Shown here: positions 48,398 through 57,519 of the stretch, in pieces
Position numbering within the stretch: position 1 is the stretch's first letter
Layout: every line of letters begins with the position of its first letter
NCBI RefSeq assembly: GCF_002374855.1
Contig: NZ_NWVC01000002.1
Location: 558,001 to 622,000 of the forward strand
Reading direction: 5' to 3'
Source of the DNA: Sphingomonas adhaesiva
GTDB taxonomy: Bacteria; Pseudomonadota; Alphaproteobacteria; Sphingomonadales; Sphingomonadaceae
Length of the DNA: 64,000 bases
The notes under the pieces: generated by a model
Database searches by the model: none
What the model was told of the DNA's origin: nothing
Seen by the model: only the letters and a program-made list of their open reading frames with translations
Position numbers and translations under genes: made by a program

Positions 48398-48723
48398 GGC
48401 GGCTGCTCCCCGCTGCGCTGATGGCGCTCGCGGCCTGTTCGGCCGAACCGGACGCGCCCGCCGCTCCAGCGAACGACGCGGCACCGGTGGCGATCGCGCT
48501 GCCCGCCGAAACCGCCGCCTTCCCCGCCGGCCCGGCGGGGGAGCTGCTGACGCAGCATTGCACCGCCTGCCATTCGGCGGACCTCGTCACCCGCCAGCCG
48601 CCGCTGACCGCGGAGAAATGGCAGGCGACCGTCACGAAGATGCGCGAGGCCTATCACGCCCCGCTCGACCCGGCGCAGGACCGGCAGCTGGTCGCCGCAT
48701 TGCTGGCGGTGCAGCCGCGCTGA
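48394..48723 (+). CDS. Cytochrome c subunit of sulfite dehydrogenase (SorB-like lipoprotein)
   Basis: A 109-residue monoheme cytochrome c. ATGA overlap with the molybdenum subunit. The signal peptide ends LMALAACSAEP, with a probable lipidated C15, anchoring it at a membrane; the heme site is C56-T-A-C59-H60 and a likely axial Met is M83 (VTKMREAY). It would take electrons from sulfite oxidation to the respiratory chain. Confidence 0.9.
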   Translation: MRRLLPAALMALAACSAEPDAPAAPANDAAPVAIALPAETAAFPAGPAGELLTQHCTACHSADLVTRQPPLTAEKWQATVTKMREAYHAPLDPAQDRQLVAALLAVQPR

Positions 48724-48787
48724 CGGGGTGGCCCCGCGCGCGCCGATCCGGTAACGCGGTCGTCAAAACGAGAGGCATTTCATCCGC

Positions 48788-49963
48788 ATGATCCGTTTCG
48801 ACTGGGCCGACCCCTTCCTCCTCGATGCGCAGCTGAGCGACGACGAACGCATGGTCCGCGACAGCGCGCGCGCCTATGCGCAGGACAAGCTGGCGCCGCG
48901 CGTCATCCGCGCCTTCGCCGACGAACATACCGATCCGGAAATCTTCCGCGAAATGGGCGCGCTCGGGCTGCTCGGCCCGACCATCCCGGCTGAATATGGC
49001 GGCGTCGGCGTCGGATACGTCAGCTACGGGCTGGTCGCGCGCGAGGTGGAGCGCATCGATTCCGGTTACCGCTCGATGATGAGCGTGCAGTCCAGCCTCG
49101 TGATGTACCCGATCCACGCTTACGGCTCGGAGGAGCAGCGCCGCAAGTATCTGCCGAAACTGGCGAGCGGCGAGTACATCGGCTGCTTCGGCCTGACCGA
49201 GCCGGATGCCGGCTCCGACCCCGGCGGCATGACCACGCGCGCGCGCAAGGTCGACGGCGGCTACGTCATCTCGGGCGCCAAGACGTGGATCTCGAACGCG
49301 CCGATCGCCGACGTCTTCGTCGTCTGGGCCAGGAGCGACGCGCATGGCGGCGCGATTCGCGGCTTCGTCCTGGAAAAGGGCATGAAGGGGCTGTCCGCGC
49401 CCAAGATCGAGGGCAAGCTGAGCTTGCGCGCCAGCATCACCGGCATGATCCAGATGGACGAGGTGGAACTGGGCGAGGATGCGCTGCTGCCCAACGTGGA
49501 GGGACTGAAGGGTCCGTTCGGATGCCTCAACCGCGCGCGCTACGGGATCAGCTGGGGCGCGCTGGGCGCGGCCGAATTCTGCTTCCACGCCGCGCGGCAA
49601 TACGGCCTCGACCGCCAGCAGTTCGGCCGCCCGCTGGCCGCGACGCAGCTGTTCCAGAAGAAGCTGGCCGATATGGAGACCGAGATCGCGCTGGGCCTCC
49701 AGGCGTCCCTGCGCGTCGGTCGCCTGCTGGACGAGGGCAATTACGCGCCGGAGATGATCTCGATCGTCAAGCGCAACAACGTCGGCAAGGCGCTCGACAT
49801 CGCGCGCATGGCCCGCGACATGCACGGCGGCAACGGCATTTCGGGCGAATATCAGGTGATGCGCCACGCGATGAACCTGGAAACCGTCAACACCTACGAA
49901 GGCGCGCACGACGTCCACGCGCTGATCCTGGGCCGCGCGATCACCGGCATCGCCGCGTTCTGA
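48788..49963 (+). CDS. gcdH: Glutaryl-CoA dehydrogenase
   Basis: A 391-residue acyl-CoA dehydrogenase that both oxidises and decarboxylates glutaryl-CoA to crotonyl-CoA in lysine, tryptophan and aromatic breakdown. Family marks: [51 protein letters not shown] and the catalytic glutamate in [17 protein letters not shown] near residue 371. The F-D-W start and the extra N-terminal DPFLLD are typical of GcdH rather than short-chain enzymes. It has a 64-base gap from the cytochrome gene and a different function, so it probably begins a new unit. Confidence 0.95.
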   Translation: MIRFDWADPFLLDAQLSDDERMVRDSARAYAQDKLAPRVIRAFADEHTDPEIFREMGALGLLGPTIPAEYGGVGVGYVSYGLVAREVERIDSGYRSMMSVQSSLVMYPIHAYGSEEQRRKYLPKLASGEYIGCFGLTEPDAGSDPGGMTTRARKVDGGYVISGAKTWISNAPIADVFVVWARSDAHGGAIRGFVLEKGMKGLSAPKIEGKLSLRASITGMIQMDEVELGEDALLPNVEGLKGPFGCLNRARYGISWGALGAAEFCFHAARQYGLDRQQFGRPLAATQLFQKKLADMETEIALGLQASLRVGRLLDEGNYAPEMISIVKRNNVGKALDIARMARDMHGGNGISGEYQVMRHAMNLETVNTYEGAHDVHALILGRAITGIAAF

Positions 49964-49971
49964 TCGACAGG

Positions 49972-50153
49972 GTCGCCCCGGCGAAAGCCGGGGTCTTCCC
50001 GTGGGACAAACCGGCCACTGCCCCACGGAGACCCCTGCCTTCGCTGGGGTGACGGCTTCAAACACAATCGTCGCCCCGGCGAAAGCCGGGGCCTCCCCTT
50101 TGGACAGACCAGCGCCCGCCCCGCAAAGACCCCAGCCCTCGCTGGGGTGACGA
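49972..50153. repeat. Tandem pair of REP-like elements, copies 4 and 5
   Basis: Two paired-hairpin elements (49972-50053 and 50069-50153) follow one another. Each pairs GTCGCCCCGGCGAAAGCCGG with a CCCCTGCCTTCGCTGGGG-type hairpin; stems differ from the copy at 10871 but keep GAAGC/GCTTC loop-side bases. They fill most of the 268-base gap between gcdH and the next gene, which holds nothing else I recognise. Confidence 0.8.
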
Positions 50154-50231
50154 CTTCGCCCAAAGCCCCGCTTCACCCGCCCCAAGCGCGAACCGCTGGC
50201 ATCCCGGCGCAGGCATCCCCACCTTGCCTAC

Positions 50232-51233
50232 ATGACACGGCTTTCCCTGCTCGATCTCGTCCCCGTCACCGACACCGGCACGGTGGCGCAGTCGCTCGCC
50301 CACGCCGCCGATCTCGCGCGTCATGCCGAGGCGGTGGGGTTCGACCGCTACTGGGTCGCGGAACATCACGGCATGGAGGGGATCGCGTCCGCCGCGACCG
50401 CGGTGGTGATCGCGCATGTCGGGCAGGCGACGTCGCGGATCCGCATCGGCGCGGGCGGGATCATGCTGCCCAATTCGGCGCCGCTGCAGATCGCCGAACA
50501 GTTCGGCACGCTCGATGCGCTGTTCCCCGGCCGCATCGACCTGGGGCTGGGCCGCGCGCCCGGTTCGGACCAGCGCGTCGCGCAGGCGCTGCGCCGCAAC
50601 CTGAACAGCGATGCCAACCAGTTCCCCAACGACGTCGTCGAGCTGCAAAGCTATTTCGCGGACGACGGGCGCACCGGCATCCGCGCCACCCCCGGCGCGG
50701 GTGCGCGGCCGCAGATGTGGATCCTCGGCTCCAGCCTGTTCGGGGCGCAGCTGGCCGCGATCCTCGGGCTGCCCTACGCCTTCGCGTCGCATTTCGCGCC
50801 CGATGCGCTGGATCAGGCGCTGGCGATCTATCGTCGCGATTTCCGCCCCTCGGCGGTGCTCGAACGGCCCTATGCGATGGCCGGGTTCAACGTCTTCGCC
50901 GCCGATACGCGCGCGGAGGCGGAGCTGATCGCCACGTCGCAGCAGCAATCGTTCGTCGCGCTGCGCACCGGCAATCCGGGACGGATGCGCCCGCCGGTGG
51001 AGGGCTATCGCGCAACGCTGCCGCCCGCCCATGCCGCGATCCTCGACCACGTGCTGTCGGCCAGCGCGATCGGCACCCGCGACGACGTGGCGCGCGGGCT
51101 GGCGGCATTCGTCGCGCGCACCGGCGTGGACGAGGTGATGGTCGCCAGCGCGATCTACGATCACGACGCGCGCAAGCGGTCGGTCGCGCTGACGGCCGAG
51201 GCGATGGCGTCGCTGGACCGCGCCGCCGCCTGA
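50232..51233 (+). CDS. Luciferase-like (LLM-class) flavin oxidoreductase, MsnO8 type
   Basis: A 333-residue LLM-class protein that differs from the SsuD-like enzyme. It begins [20 protein letters not shown], with [20 protein letters not shown], and [20 protein letters not shown] next, the pattern of the MsnO8/YhbW subgroup. It probably acts on an unknown aldehyde or sulfur compound with reduced flavin from the general pool; no reductase gene adjoins it. It is not close in sequence or place to the sulfonate locus. Confidence 0.88.
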   Translation: MTRLSLLDLVPVTDTGTVAQSLAHAADLARHAEAVGFDRYWVAEHHGMEGIASAATAVVIAHVGQATSRIRIGAGGIMLPNSAPLQIAEQFGTLDALFPGRIDLGLGRAPGSDQRVAQALRRNLNSDANQFPNDVVELQSYFADDGRTGIRATPGAGARPQMWILGSSLFGAQLAAILGLPYAFASHFAPDALDQALAIYRRDFRPSAVLERPYAMAGFNVFAADTRAEAELIATSQQQSFVALRTGNPGRMRPPVEGYRATLPPAHAAILDHVLSASAIGTRDDVARGLAAFVARTGVDEVMVASAIYDHDARKRSVALTAEAMASLDRAAA

Positions 51234-51288
51234 CCGGCCGCACCCATGGGGGCTGGACGCCACCGGCCCGCCCGGCTAGTCGCGCGCG

Positions 51289-51765
51289 ATGGCGCACGTC
51301 GGCATCATCATGGGGTCCACCTCCGACTGGGAGACGATGCGGCACGCCGCCGAGACGCTCGACGCGCTCGGCGTAGCCTATGAGGCGAAGGTGGTGTCCG
51401 CGCACCGCACGCCGCAGCGGCTGTACGATTACGCCACCGGCGCGGCGGATCGTGGGCTGAAGGTGATCGTTGCGGGCGCGGGCGGTGCGGCGCACCTGCC
51501 CGGCATGGCCGCATCGATGACCCACCTGCCGGTGCTGGGCGTGCCGGTCGAATCCAAGGCGCTGAAGGGCATGGACAGCCTGTTGTCGATCGCTCAGATG
51601 CCCGGCGGCATTCCGGTCGGCACGCTGGCGATCGGCAAGGCGGGTGCGATCAACGCCGCGCTGCTGGCCGCCGCGATCCTGGCGCTGGGCGATCCGGCGC
51701 TGTCGCAGCGGCTGCAGGACTGGCGCCGCGCGCAGACCGACGGCGTGGCGACCGACCCGGCATGA
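51289..51765 (+). CDS. purE: 5-(carboxyamino)imidazole ribonucleotide mutase
   Basis: A 158-residue PurE that moves the carboxyl group of N5-CAIR to make CAIR in purine synthesis. Active-site motifs are GSTSDWETM at the start and [12 protein letters not shown], and [15 protein letters not shown]. Length matches class I PurE. The stop overlaps purK by 4 bases (ATGA), so the two-step route is coupled in one operon. Confidence 0.97.
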   Translation: MAHVGIIMGSTSDWETMRHAAETLDALGVAYEAKVVSAHRTPQRLYDYATGAADRGLKVIVAGAGGAAHLPGMAASMTHLPVLGVPVESKALKGMDSLLSIAQMPGGIPVGTLAIGKAGAINAALLAAAILALGDPALSQRLQDWRRAQTDGVATDPA

Positions 51766-52832
51766 CCGCGCTTCCCCCCGGCAGCACGATCGGCATCCTG
51801 GGCGGCGGGCAGCTGGGCCGGATGATCGCCAGCGCCGCGGCGGACCTGGGCTATCGCACCCATGTGCTGGCGCCCGACCGCGAAAGCGTCGCGGCGCAGA
51901 CCGCCTCCTCGCTCACCCGCGCGGACTATCACAACAAGGTGGTGCTGGCCGATTTCGCCGCGCAATGCGACGTCGTCACCTACGAATTCGAGAATATCGA
52001 TGCCGCGCCGGTGCGCTGGCTGGCCGAGCGCGTGCCGGTCCACCCCTCCCCGCTGAGCCTGGAGGTCGCGCAGGACCGCGTGCGCGAAAAGTCGTTCGTG
52101 GAACAGGTCGGCGGCCGCCCGGCGCGCTGGCACGCGATCGCCACCCGCGCCGACCTGGACGATGCGGTCGCCGCGATCGGCTGCCCCGCGGTGCTCAAGA
52201 CGACGCGCTTCGGCTATGACGGGAAAGGGCAGATGCGCCTGTCCTCCCCCGCCGATGCCGATGCCGCGTTCGAGGCGATCGGCGCGCCCGCGGTGCTGGA
52301 GGCGTTCGTCCCCTTCACGCACGAATTCTCGATCGTGCTGGTGCGTGGGCAGGACGGCACCGTCACCAGCTATCCCCCGCCGTGGAACGAGCATCGCGAC
52401 GCGATCCTCCACCGCTCCACCCTGCCCGCCCCCGCCGAAATCGCCGCGCAATGGACCGAGGCGGCGGCGCTGACCGGCCGGATCGCCGACGCGCTGGGGC
52501 ATGTCGGCGTGCTGACGTGCGAGTTCTTCGCCGGCGCGGACGGCCCGGTGTTCAACGAAATGGCGCCGCGCGTCCACAATTCGGGTCATTGGACGATCGA
52601 GGGCGCGGCGACGTCGCAATTCGCCAACCACGTCCGCGCGATCTGCGGCCTGCCGCTGGGCGACACCGCGCTGATCGGCACGCAGGTGGAGATGGAAAAC
52701 CTGATCGGCGCCGACTGGGAACGCTGGCCCGATCTGGTCGCCGAACCGAACGCCTATCTCCACCTCTACGGCAAGCGCGAGACGCGCGCGGGCCGCAAGA
52801 TGGGGCATGTCACGCGCATCACGCGCGTCTGA
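51762..52832 (+). CDS. purK: 5-(carboxyamino)imidazole ribonucleotide synthase
   Basis: A 356-residue ATP-grasp enzyme that carboxylates AIR to N5-CAIR with ATP and bicarbonate. Marks: [20 protein letters not shown] at the N-terminus, [12 protein letters not shown] for ATP, and [17 protein letters not shown] near the metal site. It overlaps purE and is followed 23 bases later by a secreted protein gene on the same strand. Confidence 0.97.
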   Translation: MTALPPGSTIGILGGGQLGRMIASAAADLGYRTHVLAPDRESVAAQTASSLTRADYHNKVVLADFAAQCDVVTYEFENIDAAPVRWLAERVPVHPSPLSLEVAQDRVREKSFVEQVGGRPARWHAIATRADLDDAVAAIGCPAVLKTTRFGYDGKGQMRLSSPADADAAFEAIGAPAVLEAFVPFTHEFSIVLVRGQDGTVTSYPPPWNEHRDAILHRSTLPAPAEIAAQWTEAAALTGRIADALGHVGVLTCEFFAGADGPVFNEMAPRVHNSGHWTIEGAATSQFANHVRAICGLPLGDTALIGTQVEMENLIGADWERWPDLVAEPNAYLHLYGKRETRAGRKMGHVTRITRV

Positions 52833-52855
52833 AGCGGGTTACGGAGGGAAGGCGC

Positions 52856-53656
52856 ATGTTCGGAATCGTGATATCCGCAACGTTGCTTTCACTCCCGCAG
52901 GCGGCTGCAACCTCCGGCGCCTCACCTGCCAAATGGGTGTTGCACGCCGATCAGGCCCGCTGCGTTCTGGAGCGCCAGGATGCTTCGGTGCGGTTCGCCG
53001 TCGATACCACGCCCGGCAGCGACACCTTTGCCTTGGTGGTGGCTGGGCCGGGACTTCGCCACTCCGACCGGCTGATGCGGGTGACGATCGCCGGTACCGA
53101 CGCGGCGGCCGAAGTACGTGGGCTGGCGCAGATACGCCTGGCCCGCGACGGGACGGTGATCGCACGAATCGCCGGTCTGCCTCCGAAGCTGCTGGACGGG
53201 CTGCACGGTGCAGGCCCGCTGACCCTTCGCATCGACGGGAGCGATCCGGTCGTGCTGTCGCTGCCCGGCGTCGCCCGTGCCGTGACCGCCCTACGCGGAT
53301 GCGTAGCGGATCAGTTGATCGAATGGGGCGCCGACCCTGCACAATTCGCGCCGGGGGGACAGCCGCCGGTCGCCCTGCGCGACCGCGACGACTGGCTCGC
53401 CAACCGCGACCTTCTGGCGATCATGGGCTTGTCCCCCGCCCCCGTGCTGGATGCAACATTCCGTGTCGCCGTCTCCGCTACGGGCGTAGCGGCAGAGTGC
53501 CAACCTCAGTCCGATGACATTCCGGCCACCGTCGTCGCCGCGGTATGCTCCCGCATCGCCGGCAAGACGTTGGTCACGCCCGCGCATGACCATCAGGGAA
53601 GGCCCGTGCGGGGCGTAGTGACGTTTCGCATCCAGCTGTCCAGACAGGCGTCGTGA
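52856..53656 (+). CDS. Hypothetical secreted protein
   Basis: A 266-residue protein with a probable signal peptide (FGIVISATLLSLPQAAATSG), behind a good GGAGGGAAGG site. The body is beta-rich; four cysteines (ARCVLE, LRGCVA, AECQPQ, AVCSRI) could form two disulfides. The last ~65 residues, FRVAVSATGVAAECQPQSDD to VRGVVTFRIQL, resemble the carboxy-terminal TonB-type fold used in some periplasmic sphingomonad proteins, but the match is weak. It follows purK closely yet its base composition is slightly lower in GC than its neighbours, hinting at a different history. Confidence 0.7.
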   Translation: MFGIVISATLLSLPQAAATSGASPAKWVLHADQARCVLERQDASVRFAVDTTPGSDTFALVVAGPGLRHSDRLMRVTIAGTDAAAEVRGLAQIRLARDGTVIARIAGLPPKLLDGLHGAGPLTLRIDGSDPVVLSLPGVARAVTALRGCVADQLIEWGADPAQFAPGGQPPVALRDRDDWLANRDLLAIMGLSPAPVLDATFRVAVSATGVAAECQPQSDDIPATVVAAVCSRIAGKTLVTPAHDHQGRPVRGVVTFRIQLSRQAS

Positions 53657-53733
53657 ACCGCACAACCCATATGTGACGGCGGCGCGGACCGGCCATCGCC
53701 CGTCCGCGCCGCCGCGTTCACGTCACGCCGCGA

Positions 53734-54033
53734 TCAGGCGGTGCGCTTGCCGTTCAGCGGGAAGCTGCCGAACGCGCCCGCGCCGACGTTGCCGGTCACG
53801 GTGTCGCCGTCGACGGTGGCGGTGATGTCCAGCGTCATCGGCATCGGCGACGTCATCTGCTGCTTCCACGACAGCGTGTTGCCGTCGACCGTCCCGGTGA
53901 CGTCGGCGGCGCCCATCGCGCCCGATGCCTGGCCCGTGAAGCTGCCGCCGTCGGCCTTCACCGTCAGCGTCAGGTTCTGGTCGCCCAGCGGCGACTTCAC
54001 GGTGCAATCGTAGGTTCCGTCCACTCCGGCCAT
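53734..54033 (-). CDS. Hypothetical small beta-rich protein
   Basis: A 99-residue protein starting MAGVDGTYDCTVKSPLGDQN. It shows alternating short strands (GGSFTGQASG, DVTGTVDGNTLSWKQQM, LDITATVDGDTVTGNV) and has no signal peptide or metal motif. It resembles small lipocalin-like single-domain proteins annotated as hypothetical in sphingomonads. It lies 20 bases after the M16 peptidase start region in the same orientation, downstream of that gene. Confidence 0.75.
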   Translation of the reverse strand: MAGVDGTYDCTVKSPLGDQNLTLTVKADGGSFTGQASGAMGAADVTGTVDGNTLSWKQQMTSPMPMTLDITATVDGDTVTGNVGAGAFGSFPLNGKRTA

Positions 54034-54053
54034 CTTGCTCTCCCTTAACGTCG

Positions 54054-56939
54054 TTACTTCGCCGCGGGCGCGGCGGCGGGGGCGGCGGATGCCGCCTGAC
54101 CGCCAGCCACCGCGGACGCCGGCATGACCTCGACCGGCAGGCCCAGCGAGTCAAGCTGCGGCTTCACCTTCGCGGCATCGCCGACCACCACCCACACCAG
54201 CTTCGCCGGGTCGATCGCGGACTTCAGCGCGCCGGTCGCCTGCGGCAGCGTCAGCGCGCGGTAACGAGCCGCGACCGTGGCGTAGTAGTCGTCGGGGCGG
54301 CGATACAGGTCGTTGGCCTGCATCGCGGTCAGCACGTCGCCCGACGTCTCGAACTCGCCCGACAGCGACCGCGTCGCGGAATTGATCGACCGTTCGAACT
54401 CCGCCGCCGTCATCGGCTGCGTCGTCAGATAGGCGGCGACGTCCTGCTTCATCGCGGCCAGCGCGGGGCCGGTCTTGTCCGCCTGCACCGGCGCCGACAG
54501 GACATAGGGCGCGGCAAAGGCGTTGCGGCTGAAATTGCCGTTCGCGCCATATGTCCAGTGCTTCTCCTCGCGCAGGTCCATGTTGATCCGCCCCAGGAAG
54601 CTGCCGCCCAGCGCCTCGTTGGCGATCTGCACCGGCAGCAGGTCGTCGGTGCCCTTCAGCCCGGTCTGCATCGCGCCCTGGATCAGCGATTGCGGGCTGT
54701 CCGGCCGGTCGATCAGGACGATGCGCGGCGAAGCGGAGGCGATCGTCGCCGGGAACGACTTGGTCCCGCCCGCACCGGTCGCGCGCCAGTCGCCGAACTG
54801 CGCCTCCAGCGTCTGGCGCACCGTGGCGAGCGGCAGGTCGGACGTGACGAAGATCTTCGCCTTGTCCGGGCGCAGCCACGCATCGCGGAACGCGACCAGA
54901 TCGGCGCGGGTCAGCGCCGCCACCGCGCGCGGATCGCCCGATCCGCGCATCTTGGCATAGGGCGACCCCGGCGACACCAATGTCGGCAGCACGCGCTGCG
55001 CCAGCCCGTTCGGGCTGGTCAGCTCCTGCGCGATCTGCGTCAGCTGCTGGTTCTTGACGCGCGCCAGCTCGCTGTCGGGGAAGGCCGGGTTGCGCACGAT
55101 ATCGGCCCACAGCTGCGCGCCCGCCGCCAGATTGGCGCTCGGCACGCGCAGCGACACGGTGCTGCGGTCGGCGCTGCTGCCCGCGCCGATCTCCGCGCCC
55201 AGCCGCTCCTTGTCCTCGGCCAGCTGGATCGAATTGCGCGTCGCCGTGCCTTCGTCCAGCATCGCCAGCACCAGCGCCTGCGTGCCCAGCTTGTCGGCGA
55301 CGTCGGCGGCGACGCCCGCGTCGAAGCTCATCACCGCCTGCGTCATCGGCACCGCGGTGCGTCGGGCGTAGACCACCTCGATCCCGTTCGACAGGCGCGT
55401 CCGCTCCACCGCCGGGAAGCTGAGGTCGGCGACCTGCGCGACGCCCGGGATCGGCCCGCGCGTGCCCTTCACCGCCGGCGCGGGCGCCTCGGCCGGCACC
55501 TCCTTGGCGGGCGTCGCCTGCGCCTCGGCATAGGCATCGCGCGCACCGGGGACGATCGACAGCTGGTAGGCGGGCCGCGTCAGCCACCTGGCCGCCGCCG
55601 CGCGCACGCTCGCCGGGGTCTGCGCCGCCAGGTCGGCCAGTTCCTTCCTGTAATGCGCCGGATCGTTCGAATAGAGCGCGCCCTCCGCCAGCGCGACCGC
55701 CTTGCCGCCGAAGCCGCCGACCGATTCCAGCCCGCCGATGCGATCGACGACGCTGCCGGTGACGTAACGGCTCACCTCGTCCGCGGTCGGGCCGTTCTTC
55801 ACGAAATCGGCGACGATCGCGTCGATCCGCTGCGACACCGTCGCCGGATCGACCCCGGGGCGGACGATCGCGGTGATGACGAACATGCCGACCTGCGCCA
55901 GATTCTGGTAGCTGGCCGACACCTGCGTCGCCAATTTGTCCTGCTTGACCAGCGCATTGTCGAGCCGCGAACTGGCCAGCCCGCCCAGCACGCCGGCGGC
56001 CACGTCCAGCGGCGCGGCGTCGCGGTCGTTCAGCCCCGGCACCGCCCAGGCCTTGGTGATCATCGTCGCGGCGACGCGATCCTTCATCACCTCGCTCGCC
56101 GGGCCGGGCAGCGACGCGGGGACCGGCGCGGGCGGGGTCACGCTCTTCGGGCCGGCGGGGATCGCGCCGAAATACTTTTCGACCAGCGGGCGCGCGGTGG
56201 CGACGTCGATGTCGCCGGCCAGCACCAGCACCGCATTGTTCGGGCCGTAATGGCTGCGGAACCACTCCTTCACATCCGCCAGGCTGGCCTTGTCCAGATC
56301 GGCCATCGACCCGATCGTGGTGTGGCCGTACGGGTGGTCGGCGGGGAACAGCCCCTCGGTCAGCTTGTAGCGGCGCAGGCCGTAGGGCTGGTTGTCGCCC
56401 TGCCGCTTCTCGTTCTGGACGACGCCCCGCTGCACATCCAGCGTGTTCTGCGTGATCGCGCCGGTCAGATAGCCCATGCGATCGGATTCGAGGAACAGCG
56501 CGCGGTCCAGCGCCGCGGTCGGCACCGTCTCGAAATAATTGGTGCGGTCGAAGCTGGTCGTGCCGTTCAGGTCGGTCGCGCCGACCTGTTCCAGCGGTTC
56601 GAAGAAGTCGCCCGGCGCATTCTCGCTGCCGTTGAACATCAGATGTTCGAACAGATGCGCGAAGCCGGTCTTGCCCTTCGGCTCGTGCTTCGACCCGACG
56701 TCATACCATACGCTGACCGCGACGACCGGCGCCTTGCGGTCGGTGTGAACGATGACGCGCAGCCCGTTCTTCAGCGTGAACTGCGTGAAGGGGATGTCGA
56801 CCGCCTTGACCAAAGTGGAAACCGGCGCGGCGGCGGGAGCGGGCGTGGCGGCGGCCTGCGCCACGGCGGCGGGGACGGCGAAGGGGGACGCCAGAACGGC
56901 CATGGCGACGCCGGCCGCCAGCAGGGAACGATGCGACAA
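54054..56939 (-). CDS. Two-domain M16-family zinc metallopeptidase
   Basis: A 961-residue secreted peptidase of the pitrilysin/insulinase clan. A signal peptide (LLAAGVAMAVLASPFAVPAA) is followed by an Ala/Pro linker. The inverted zinc motif is H95-L-F-E98-H99 (FAHLFEHLMFNG), with the distal ligand glutamate in VVQNEKRQGDN. The second half repeats the fold but lacks HxxEH, so it is the non-catalytic partner, here fused in one chain. It probably degrades peptides in the periplasm. The C-terminus is Ala-rich and disordered (AASAAPAAAPAAK). No partner gene is evident. Confidence 0.93.
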   Translation of the reverse strand: MSHRSLLAAGVAMAVLASPFAVPAAVAQAAATPAPAAAPVSTLVKAVDIPFTQFTLKNGLRVIVHTDRKAPVVAVSVWYDVGSKHEPKGKTGFAHLFEHLMFNGSENAPGDFFEPLEQVGATDLNGTTSFDRTNYFETVPTAALDRALFLESDRMGYLTGAITQNTLDVQRGVVQNEKRQGDNQPYGLRRYKLTEGLFPADHPYGHTTIGSMADLDKASLADVKEWFRSHYGPNNAVLVLAGDIDVATARPLVEKYFGAIPAGPKSVTPPAPVPASLPGPASEVMKDRVAATMITKAWAVPGLNDRDAAPLDVAAGVLGGLASSRLDNALVKQDKLATQVSASYQNLAQVGMFVITAIVRPGVDPATVSQRIDAIVADFVKNGPTADEVSRYVTGSVVDRIGGLESVGGFGGKAVALAEGALYSNDPAHYRKELADLAAQTPASVRAAAARWLTRPAYQLSIVPGARDAYAEAQATPAKEVPAEAPAPAVKGTRGPIPGVAQVADLSFPAVERTRLSNGIEVVYARRTAVPMTQAVMSFDAGVAADVADKLGTQALVLAMLDEGTATRNSIQLAEDKERLGAEIGAGSSADRSTVSLRVPSANLAAGAQLWADIVRNPAFPDSELARVKNQQLTQIAQELTSPNGLAQRVLPTLVSPGSPYAKMRGSGDPRAVAALTRADLVAFRDAWLRPDKAKIFVTSDLPLATVRQTLEAQFGDWRATGAGGTKSFPATIASASPRIVLIDRPDSPQSLIQGAMQTGLKGTDDLLPVQIANEALGGSFLGRINMDLREEKHWTYGANGNFSRNAFAAPYVLSAPVQADKTGPALAAMKQDVAAYLTTQPMTAAEFERSINSATRSLSGEFETSGDVLTAMQANDLYRRPDDYYATVAARYRALTLPQATGALKSAIDPAKLVWVVVGDAAKVKPQLDSLGLPVEVMPASAVAGGQAASAAPAAAPAAK

Positions 56940-57016
56940 GAAGGGTTACTCCACGCGATGGTTACACCCGACACCATAGCGCGCGGCCATCGCCCGGCAA
57001 GCGCCACGGACACGAT

Positions 57017-57048
57017 ATTGACTGCCGATGCAATCATTGCCAATGCAA
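57017..57048. promoter_or_regulatory. Possible MarR operator with overlapping starts
   Basis: The dyad GCAAT-C-ATTGC (57030-57040) and further ATTG/GCAA half-sites cluster around the candidate ATG codons of the MarR gene. TTGACT at 57018 could serve as a -35 box. This fits autoregulation, but no site has been confirmed. Confidence 0.4.
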
Positions 57049-57519
57049 CGACCTGTGAGCTTCTACGATACCACCAACCTCTATCCCGATTCGTCGATCG
57101 GCTACCTCGTGCGGGTGTGCAACCAGTTGGGGATGGCGCAGCTCGACCGCGTCTTCGCGGACGAGGGGCTGACCGCGGTGCAATGGTCGGCGCTGATCTC
57201 GATCCATTTCGGCCGCGGCCCGACCTGCGCCGCGCTCGCGCGCGATCTGGCGCATGACAAGGGCGCGATGACGCGGATGATCGACACGCTGGAGCAGAAG
57301 GGGCTGGTCCGCCGCCTGCGCGACGACGACGACCGCCGCGTGATCCAGCTGTCGCTGACGCCGGCGGGAGAGGCGGCGGCGATGCGCTGCCGCGAACGGG
57401 TCATCGCATGCTGGAACGAATGGCTGACCGGCTGGTCGCACGACGAGATCACCACCTTCATCGCGCAGCTGCAAAGGCTGCGCACCACGCTGGAAAGTGC
57501 CGCCCCATGCGCCGCCTGA
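57028..57519 (+). CDS. MarR-family regulator of the EmrAB-type operon
   Basis: A MarR protein of up to 163 residues. The winged helix reads TAVQWSALISIHFGRGPTCA, LARDLAHDKGAMTRMIDTLE, with the basic wing RRLRDDDDRRVIQLSLTPAG. The first codon is uncertain: ATG at 57028, ATG at 57043 or GTG at 57055, all without a ribosome site. It is the first of four genes overlapping in an efflux operon (its stop overlaps the channel gene by 13 bases), as EmrR precedes emrAB, and so likely represses the operon. Confidence 0.9.
   Translation: MQSLPMQRPVSFYDTTNLYPDSSIGYLVRVCNQLGMAQLDRVFADEGLTAVQWSALISIHFGRGPTCAALARDLAHDKGAMTRMIDTLEQKGLVRRLRDDDDRRVIQLSLTPAGEAAAMRCRERVIACWNEWLTGWSHDEITTFIAQLQRLRTTLESAAPCAA

Noticed and set aside
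50232..51233. Second LLM-class enzyme as part of the sulfonate locus
   Set aside because: It belongs to the MsnO8-like subgroup, is separated by gcdH and repeats, and has no reductase or LacI-type site.
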